The position numbers were made by a program, and so were the translations under genes. A stretch of DNA of 64,000 bases from Actinoplanes sp. M2I2 (lineage in GTDB: Bacteria; Actinomycetota; Actinomycetes; Mycobacteriales; Micromonosporaceae). The DNA lies in contig NZ_JALPVJ010000001.1 in the NCBI RefSeq assembly GCF_023544445.1, positions 186,001-250,000 of the forward strand, written 5' to 3'. Position 1 is the first letter of the stretch; every line of letters starts with the position of its first letter. Under the pieces are notes generated by a model. It was given only the letters and a program-made list of their open reading frames with translations, was not told the origin of the DNA and ran no database searches. This document shows, one piece after another, positions 58,134 through 64,000 of this stretch.

Positions 58134-61100
58134 TCAGAGGACGGGTCGGGTCGCCTCGATCAACTTGTCGATCTCGTCGAGCACGTCCGCCCGTTCCCGG
58201 TACTTCAGCTCGACCAGCGGCGCGCCCTGGCGGTCCAGCGCCCCCCACAGCCCGAACCGGTCGGCCACCAGGAAAGCGGCCGGGTGGATCAACAGGGCGG
58301 CGTGGACCGGCTGCACCAGCAGCTGACCGGTGCGGTCGACCACCCCGTACACCTCGCCCGCGTCCACGACGGCGAGGCCCTCCTCGGTGAAACCGTCCAC
58401 CGGCTCGCCCGAGGCCAGCATCGTCGCGAACGCCTGGTAGTGCGGCTGCACGACGATCCGGGTGTGCTGGTCGACCGCGCCCCAGCCGCCCCGCCGCACC
58501 AGCGCCAGCCCGTTGTGGAACGGCCGCGCGTCCTCGAACGCGCCCGGCACGATCACCCGGTTCTGCTTGTCGATCGCGTGCCAGCCACCCGCGTCGTCGC
58601 GCGAGACCCAGGCCAGCCCGTCGGCGAACCGCCCGGCCGCCCGATACCCGGAGGACGCGTCGATCAGCAGCGCGCCGGACTCGTCGATCAGCTCCCAGGC
58701 GGGCGCTTCGGGCCGGCGCACCCAGGCCACACCGTCCGCGAACGGCTGCGCCTGGGCGAACCGTGCGGGCAGCAGGCCGGGATAGCCGAACAGCCCGGAC
58801 TCCTCGTCCCGCACCGGCCGCGCCGGCGTCGTCTCACCGAGGATCTCGGCCCGGGTGCGCGGATAGGGCCCCCACCCGTCCACCGCCCGCCCGGTGATCG
58901 TGTCCAGCGCCAGCTCGATCCGCTGCACCAGATCCGGGTCGGCGCCGTTGCGCAGGTCCAGGGCGCCCTCGAGGTGGTTGACGGCCTCCAGGTAGCGCCC
59001 CTGCTCGAACGCCGACCGCCCGGCCAGCTCGTGCATCTCGGCGCGCAACCGGGCGGGCAGCTCGGCGGTGTTGGTCTTCGCGTAGATCCGGTCGGCCTCG
59101 GCGTAGTCGCCCCGCCACTGCAGGACGTGCGCGAGCCGGGCCCGGACGGTCGCCGTACGCACCAGCTCGCCGGCCGCCTCGGCATGCGCCAGAGCCGCCC
59201 GGGCGTCGTCCAGCGCCGGGTCGAGATCCTCGAGCAGCCGGGACGCCACCGCCCGGAGGCTGAGCAGACGGGCCCGGTCGGCGTCCCGCTCGGCGTACTC
59301 CAGCTTGTCGGTGAGCCGGTCGATGACGACCCACATCGGCTCGTCGTCCTCGATCTGCTCGCGCAGCGTCTGCGGATCGTAGGTGACCGGGTAGGCGGCC
59401 AGGATCTGCTCCGGGTCGGTGCGCCGGTTGCGCGGGTCGGCCCGCTGCTCCCGGCGCTGCCGGATCGGTTCCACGTCCTTCCCGTACGCCGGGGAGCCGA
59501 CGGCCGGGGAGCCGGTGCTCGCCGCATCGGCGTGGTCCTCGTCGTCGGCGACCGTGCTTTCGGGCCGGGTCTCCGCGGAGGGCGTGACGGTGTGGGCTTC
59601 CGCGGTGTCGGTGTCCGTTCGGGGCTCGCTCGAACCGTCCGGGTCGTCGACCGGCTCGGCCACGGATGCGGCTGCGCCGGCGTGGTTGCCCGTCTCGGCG
59701 GCGTGCGGTTCCGGATCGGACGGGGCAGTCGGCTCGGCGGAAGCGGGTTTCTCCCGGTCGCCCGGCTCGGTCCGCTCGTGAGCCGTCTCGGTGTCGTCGG
59801 CCCGGGGTGTCTCGGCGTTGTCAGAGCGGACGGTGGCGGTGTCGTCGGGCCGGGCTGCTGTCTCGGCGTTGGCTTCTCGGAGCGTGTCGGGCTCGGCCTC
59901 GGGGGAAGTGGCGTGGGGCTTGGCCGTGAGCGCGGGTGGCGCGGTCGGGGCTTCGAGTTCGGCGGCTCCGTGCTCGGGGTCCTCGATGAGCTCCGCGTCG
60001 ACGATGTCGTCGTCGTCGGCCGCACCGGCGGCGTGCACGACTACGGGCTTCCGGGCGTCCCGGTCGAATTCGATGAGCTCGACCTCGATCGGCTCGTCCT
60101 CGTCGTAGACGTCGGTCGCCTCGGTCGAGAACCGTGCGGCCGGCTCGTCCTCGTCAGCTCGGTGGCCGGCGTGGTGCTCCGAGATCTCGACGAAGTCAGG
60201 GTCTGCCGGGGGCGAGGTTGCCGCCAGGGGCTCGTTCGGGTTCCGAGGGGAATGGGCCGAATTGTCATCCGAGGCTGTGCGGTCTTGAGCGTTCGCGGCA
60301 GTCGCCGAGTGGGCACCGAAGAGGGGTGTCGGCTGTGCCGTCTCGAACTCTGCCGGGCCGGGCTGCGCCGAGACGGGCTGCGCTGACGTGGGCTGGGCCG
60401 AGACGGGCTGCGCTGACATGGGCTGCGCCGAGACGGGCTGCGCTGACGTGGGCTGGGCCGAGACGGGCTGCGCTGACATGGGCTGGGCCGAGATGGGCTG
60501 CGCTGACATGGGCTGCGCTGAGGTGGGCTCTGGGGGAACCGGACGGGGGCCGACGGGCTCCGGCGCGAGGGGCTCGGGGGCGAATGGCGTTGGTGGGGAC
60601 CGGTGCGCTGACGTGTGCTGGGCCTGGGCGGGCTGCGCCGCGGCCGGCTCGTCGAATGCAGGCTGCACAGGGTGGGAGCCGGCGGGGGGCGCGGGGGCTG
60701 CGACGCGCTGGGTGACGATCGCCTGGACGGCGATCGGCTCGTCGTAGTCGGCGTAGGGCAGGTCGGCGTAGGGCGTCTCTGCTCCGGTGCCGGTCGCTTC
60801 CGGGGTCCTAGATGCCGCTGGGCGGTCGATGTCGCCGGTCGGATCGTCCAGGTCGGACGGGGGAGTGCCGGGACGGCGCGGGACGATGATGGGCAGCGCG
60901 CCGGACGGGACAAACCAGTCCTGCTTCTCGGGCACGGCGCTGGTCGGGCGGACCTCGTCGATGAGAGGTGCGGCTGACGTCTGCGCTGCGGTGGGCTGGT
61001 CCGAGGTGAGCTGGGCTGCAAGCGGAGGCCCAGCGGACGTGGACGCGCTGTCTGTGCCGGCCGCAACGTGGTCGGCCGACACCGGCTGCGAGACGACTGG

Positions 61101-64000
61101 CTCGGAGGCCGGCGGCTGGATGCTGCCGGCATCCGCGGGCGTCGGCTGGAAGTCGACGGGCTGCGCGGATGTCGGTTGAGGGCCGGCGGTCTCCGCGGAC
61201 GTCGGCTGGGAGCTGGCGGTCTGTGCGGCGACCGGCTGTGCGCTGACGGGCTGCGCGGATGTCGGCTGGGAGCTGACGGGCTCGATAGCGGCCGGCCAGG
61301 CGCTGACCGGCTGCGCGGAGATCGGCTGCGCGGAGATCGGCTGCGCGGACACCGGCTGCGCGGACACCGGCTGCGCGGACACTGGCTGCGCCGAGATCGG
61401 GTGCGCAGAGACTGGCTGCGCGGACACTGGCTGCGCCGAGATCGGGTGCGCAGAGACTGGGTGCGTAGGGACGGGCTCGTTGGCGCTCGGCCGGGGGTCG
61501 ACCGATTCAATGGCGGCGGGCCAGCCGCTCACGGGCTGCGCGGCGGATGGTTGGGCGCTGACGGGTTCGCTGGTGAAGGGGTGCGCACCCGCGGGTTCGA
61601 CGGGAGGTCTGGGGCCGGCGGGCGAGAACCCGGGCTGGGCTTGGACGTGCTCCGACCTGGACCGGTCGGCGACCGGGGCGGTGTCGGGCGGGGTACTCAC
61701 CGAGCCTGCCGCTGCGGGCGGCCAGGAGCTGACCGGCTGAGCGTCCGGAGCCGCGCTGATCGGCTGGCCGGGGCCGGCCTGCTGCGTCTGGGCGGGCGTC
61801 GTGGTGACCGGCTGCGTGGGGGCGGGCTGGGCACTGACCGGCTGGGCACTGACCGGCCATGCACTGACGGGCTGGGCACTGACAGGTCGGGCACTGACGG
61901 GCTGGGAGCTGACGGGTGCTGGGGAGCTGGGCTCCACGATGGGTTCGATGACGACCGGGTGGGCGACCGGCGACCCGGTGATCGGCTGGGGGATGGGCGG
62001 CGGCAGGGGAGTCACCGCGCCGAGGCCGCTCTGCGAGAGCAACCAGCCCAGGCCGTGCGGCTCGTCGTCCTCTTCGGCGGGGGGCGGCGGAGGCCCGGCC
62101 GACGAGATCGGCACCGCCGAGGCGGGCCGCGGGTCGTGGGCGGCGGCGTCGCGATTCTTCGCGGTGTCCCAGATGGACCCGCTTCGGCCGGCTTCCGGCT
62201 CTTCGGCGGTGTCGGGGCGCGGCTCGGTCATGGCGCTACCCGCCGAGGACTGCGGCACGGACCCGGCCGGCGACCCGGAAACGGAACGCGGCAGGTCGTC
62301 GGCGTTGTCCCACCCAGCCGTCGCGGTCCGGCTCTCCGGCACCGGATAGGGCGGCGCGGTGACCGGATCGACGGCGTCGTCACCGGAGTGGGCGGTCGGC
62401 GCGGACGGGTAGCTGGTCGCCTGCTCGCCGGCCTCGCCCCGGCGGGGGCTCGCGTCGGGCTGGTGATGGTGCATGGCGCCGGGCCGGCCGGAGTCGTCGC
62501 CCGCGGCGGGCGGGGCGGAATCCGGCTGAGCCTGCGGCCGCTCGGCCGAGGCCGGCCCGGCCGACACGGGGTGGGCCTGCTCCGAGTGCCGGCTCGGATC
62601 CCGCTGACCGGGCGCTGGGTGCGGCGTCGAAGGCTGAACGGCCGTCGGTTCCCGATGTGCGGGCTGACCCGACGTCGGCTCCCGATAGCCAGGCTGGGCC
62701 GACGGGGGCTGTGCGTATCCGGGCTGCGCTGACGTCGGCCTTGGATATCCGGATCGGTCCGAAGGCGGCTGAGCGTGTGCGGGCTGGCCCGAGGTTGGTT
62801 GTGGATATCCGGGCCGGTCCGAAGGCGGCTGGCCGTATCCAGGCTGGCCCGAGGTCGGCTTGATGTATCCGGGCTGGCCTGAGGTCTGCTGCGGGTAGGT
62901 AGGCCGCGTTGACGACGGCTGTGGGTGTGCGGGTTGGCCTGACGTCGGCTGCGAGTATCCGGACCGATCCCACGATGGCTGTGTTTGCCCGGACCGGTCC
63001 GACGGTGGCTGTGTTTGCCCGGACCGGTCCGACGGTGGCTGTGTTTGCCCGGACCGGTCCGACGGTGGCTGTGTTTGCCCGGACCGGTCCGACGGTGGCT
63101 GTGCTTGCCCGGACCGGTGCGACGGTGGCTGGGCGTACCCGGAGCGCGGCGGGGTCGGCTCGGGGCGGTCCTGCTGGTTCGACGCGGGCTGCCCGTAGGT
63201 GGGCTGTGTCGGCTCGGGCCGGCCGTCGGCCGGCCGGCTGTGGCCGGGCTGGACCGGCACACTCGCGGGGCGCGCGGCGGGCTGGGGCGTGTGCTGGGAA
63301 GACGAGTGCTGGGTGAAGCCCGAGGATGGCGCCGCCGCCGTGCTGGATGCCGGAGCCGACACCGGTCGCGCCGGCGTGGGGATCGGCCGGCCGGGGGAGT
63401 CCGGATACGTCGCGGGCGGCGCCGGGCGGGAAGGCGTGACCCGGGTGGGCTGCGGCGCCGGGCGGGCCTCGGCCGGCGTGCCCCGCGTCGGCGGCGCCGG
63501 GCGCAGCTCGAACGGGGTGTCCTCGCGCCCGTCACGCTGACCGGGCGCCGGTCGCGGGTCCGGGCGCGACGGGAAGGCGTCGGCCGGGGCGGGCCGGGCG
63601 CTGCCGTAGACACCGGTGGCCGGTGAGACCGGTCGGTGGTCGTCCCGCTGGTCGTCGGACGCCTGCCGGCGCCCGTAGTAGGGGCCGGGCGCCTGCTGCC
63701 GGGCGGCGCCGTAGACACCCGGCGAGGCCGGACCGCCCGGCGAGGACGGCGCGTTCGGCGATGGTGTCGCACGAGGCCCGGACGAGTCCGACGGCGTCTC
63801 CGGGCGGCCCGGTGACACGGGCGCCGCGCTGCCCCGGCCCGCCGGCGGGTAGGAGCCGGCCGCAGACTCGTGGTCGGGACGATGCTGAGGTGATCGCGGC
63901 GTGGAGTCGCGCTTCTGGGCCTCGCGGAACTGCACGGCGTCGCGGTAGGAGCTGCCGGACTGAGTCTCGGACTGACGACCGTAGACCGGCGCCGACCCCC
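58134..64000 (-). CDS. giant repeat-rich WG-repeat protein, 5' end beyond the window
   Basis: Over 1950 residues are visible and the frame stays open to the right edge (reading SYRDAV before the first in-window GTG at 63935), so the start is outside. The first roughly 1450 residues are Pro/Gln/Ser/Thr-rich, disordered, and built of PPSDRSGQTQ decapeptides and many QPVSA/QPISA pentapeptides. An acidic stretch follows (EDEPIEVELIEF, DDDDIVDAELIED). The last roughly 450 residues are ordered: a TPR-like helical part (RARLLSLRAVASRLLEDLDPALDDARAALAHAEAAG) and about six WG-type repeats (PFADGVAWVRR, RFADGLAWVSR, GLALVRRGGWGAVDQ, FGLWGALDRQG). No signal peptide or membrane helix is seen. Function unknown. 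Confidence 0.85.
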   Translation of the reverse strand, partial: GSAPVYGRQSETQSGSSYRDAVQFREAQKRDSTPRSPQHRPDHESAAGSYPPAGRGSAAPVSPGRPETPSDSSGPRATPSPNAPSSPGGPASPGVYGAARQQAPGPYYGRRQASDDQRDDHRPVSPATGVYGSARPAPADAFPSRPDPRPAPGQRDGREDTPFELRPAPPTRGTPAEARPAPQPTRVTPSRPAPPATYPDSPGRPIPTPARPVSAPASSTAAAPSSGFTQHSSSQHTPQPAARPASVPVQPGHSRPADGRPEPTQPTYGQPASNQQDRPEPTPPRSGYAQPPSHRSGQAQPPSDRSGQTQPPSDRSGQTQPPSDRSGQTQPPSDRSGQTQPSWDRSGYSQPTSGQPAHPQPSSTRPTYPQQTSGQPGYIKPTSGQPGYGQPPSDRPGYPQPTSGQPAHAQPPSDRSGYPRPTSAQPGYAQPPSAQPGYREPTSGQPAHREPTAVQPSTPHPAPGQRDPSRHSEQAHPVSAGPASAERPQAQPDSAPPAAGDDSGRPGAMHHHQPDASPRRGEAGEQATSYPSAPTAHSGDDAVDPVTAPPYPVPESRTATAGWDNADDLPRSVSGSPAGSVPQSSAGSAMTEPRPDTAEEPEAGRSGSIWDTAKNRDAAAHDPRPASAVPISSAGPPPPPAEEDDEPHGLGWLLSQSGLGAVTPLPPPIPQPITGSPVAHPVVIEPIVEPSSPAPVSSQPVSARPVSAQPVSAWPVSAQPVSAQPAPTQPVTTTPAQTQQAGPGQPISAAPDAQPVSSWPPAAAGSVSTPPDTAPVADRSRSEHVQAQPGFSPAGPRPPVEPAGAHPFTSEPVSAQPSAAQPVSGWPAAIESVDPRPSANEPVPTHPVSAHPISAQPVSAQPVSAHPISAQPVSAQPVSAQPVSAQPISAQPISAQPVSAWPAAIEPVSSQPTSAQPVSAQPVAAQTASSQPTSAETAGPQPTSAQPVDFQPTPADAGSIQPPASEPVVSQPVSADHVAAGTDSASTSAGPPLAAQLTSDQPTAAQTSAAPLIDEVRPTSAVPEKQDWFVPSGALPIIVPRRPGTPPSDLDDPTGDIDRPAASRTPEATGTGAETPYADLPYADYDEPIAVQAIVTQRVAAPAPPAGSHPVQPAFDEPAAAQPAQAQHTSAHRSPPTPFAPEPLAPEPVGPRPVPPEPTSAQPMSAQPISAQPMSAQPVSAQPTSAQPVSAQPMSAQPVSAQPTSAQPVSAQPGPAEFETAQPTPLFGAHSATAANAQDRTASDDNSAHSPRNPNEPLAATSPPADPDFVEISEHHAGHRADEDEPAARFSTEATDVYDEDEPIEVELIEFDRDARKPVVVHAAGAADDDDIVDAELIEDPEHGAAELEAPTAPPALTAKPHATSPEAEPDTLREANAETAARPDDTATVRSDNAETPRADDTETAHERTEPGDREKPASAEPTAPSDPEPHAAETGNHAGAAASVAEPVDDPDGSSEPRTDTDTAEAHTVTPSAETRPESTVADDEDHADAASTGSPAVGSPAYGKDVEPIRQRREQRADPRNRRTDPEQILAAYPVTYDPQTLREQIEDDEPMWVVIDRLTDKLEYAERDADRARLLSLRAVASRLLEDLDPALDDARAALAHAEAAGELVRTATVRARLAHVLQWRGDYAEADRIYAKTNTAELPARLRAEMHELAGRSAFEQGRYLEAVNHLEGALDLRNGADPDLVQRIELALDTITGRAVDGWGPYPRTRAEILGETTPARPVRDEESGLFGYPGLLPARFAQAQPFADGVAWVRRPEAPAWELIDESGALLIDASSGYRAAGRFADGLAWVSRDDAGGWHAIDKQNRVIVPGAFEDARPFHNGLALVRRGGWGAVDQHTRIVVQPHYQAFATMLASGEPVDGFTEEGLAVVDAGEVYGVVDRTGQLLVQPVHAALLIHPAAFLVADRFGLWGALDRQGAPLVELKYRERADVLDEIDKLIEATRPVL
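60360..60530. repeat. 15/30-bp QPVSA-type coding repeat array 1
   Basis: About eleven near-identical 15-bp units (for example GAGACGGGCTGCGCT and GACATGGGCTGGGCC) encode alternating SAQPV/SAQPM/SAQPT pentapeptides in the WG-repeat protein. Confidence 0.88.
61290..61460. repeat. 15-bp QPVSA/QPISA coding repeat array 2
   Basis: About ten tandem 15-bp units encode QP(V/I)SA and HPISA pentapeptides. A shorter third array (WPVSAQPVSA type) lies at about 61815-61910. Confidence 0.88.
62971..63120. repeat. 30-bp coding repeat, five copies
   Basis: Five tandem 30-bp units; the central three are identical, and the first and last have a few changes. They encode the PPSDRSGQTQ decapeptide of the WG-repeat protein. 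Confidence 0.95.

Noticed and set aside
58284..62732. Long plus-strand frames opposite the WG-repeat protein
   Set aside because: Antisense of a repeat-rich gene; repeats keep several frames open. No start signal or motif.
62971..63120. Regular 30-bp units resembling a CRISPR array
   Set aside because: There are no unique spacers; units are contiguous and translate in frame as a decapeptide repeat.

Overview
The window is high-GC actinobacterial chromosome. Gene content and order (glnE, glnA, RDD, DUF4191, lipA and lipB; sucB, lpdA, pepA, gcvT and cob genes), AfsR- and LAL-type regulators, many small secreted or membrane proteins and GTG/TTG starts suggest the Micromonosporaceae, most likely Actinoplanes or a close relative. 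That placement is an inference from gene families, not a database match. I saw no rRNA, tRNA, CRISPR array or intact insertion sequence.

Layout. 1-4400: end of an EamA-type transporter, then a class I glutamine amidotransferase and glnE in one operon. 4.5-7 kb: an accessory module with a Scr1-type XRE regulator flanked by two related small proteins carrying a CGxGTCPxVY motif. 7-13.6 kb: two divergent envelope genes, including polyprenol-phosphate-mannose-dependent glycosyltransferases (MptB-like, GT87), then a secreted phytase-like beta-propeller protein. 13.6-16.6 kb: an AfsR-like regulator with an apparent frameshift. 16.7-20.6 kb: DUF5701, a MerR regulator, an erythromycin-esterase-like protein, a RibD/DHFR-like reductase and a TetR regulator, with inverted repeats in the control regions. 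20.7-23.1 kb: a translationally coupled membrane/esterase/SGNH operon. 23.1-23.6 kb: a degenerate minisatellite. 23.6-28.8 kb: small enzymes and a repeat-bearing HNH endonuclease. 28.9-29.2 kb: an integrase remnant.

29.4-43.4 kb is the conserved nitrogen/lipoate block: glnA (the substrate of GlnE), RDD, DUF4191, a LAL regulator, a methyltransferase, a secreted anchored protein, lipA and lipB. lipA and lipB are separated by an inserted block that starts with a structured leader. I interpret this leader as a translational T-box riboswitch with specifier codon GAC, controlling an archaeal-type aspartyl-tRNA synthetase, followed by two paralogous beta-propeller membrane proteins. This is the most notable element in the window.

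43.5-58.1 kb is mainly housekeeping: a polytopic membrane protein, a TIGR01777 epimerase, sucB and lpdA (2-oxoglutarate dehydrogenase E2 and E3; lipA and lipB supply their lipoyl cofactor), pepA, gcvT, cobS, a cobU-cobT fusion, an M50 protease and an aldo/keto reductase. 58.1 kb to the right edge is one very large repeat-rich WG-repeat protein that runs off the window.

At least 21 genes have a TANNNT hexamer 6-8 nt upstream of the start codon, mostly without a Shine-Dalgarno, so leaderless transcription appears common here. Several start codons below were chosen on that basis.
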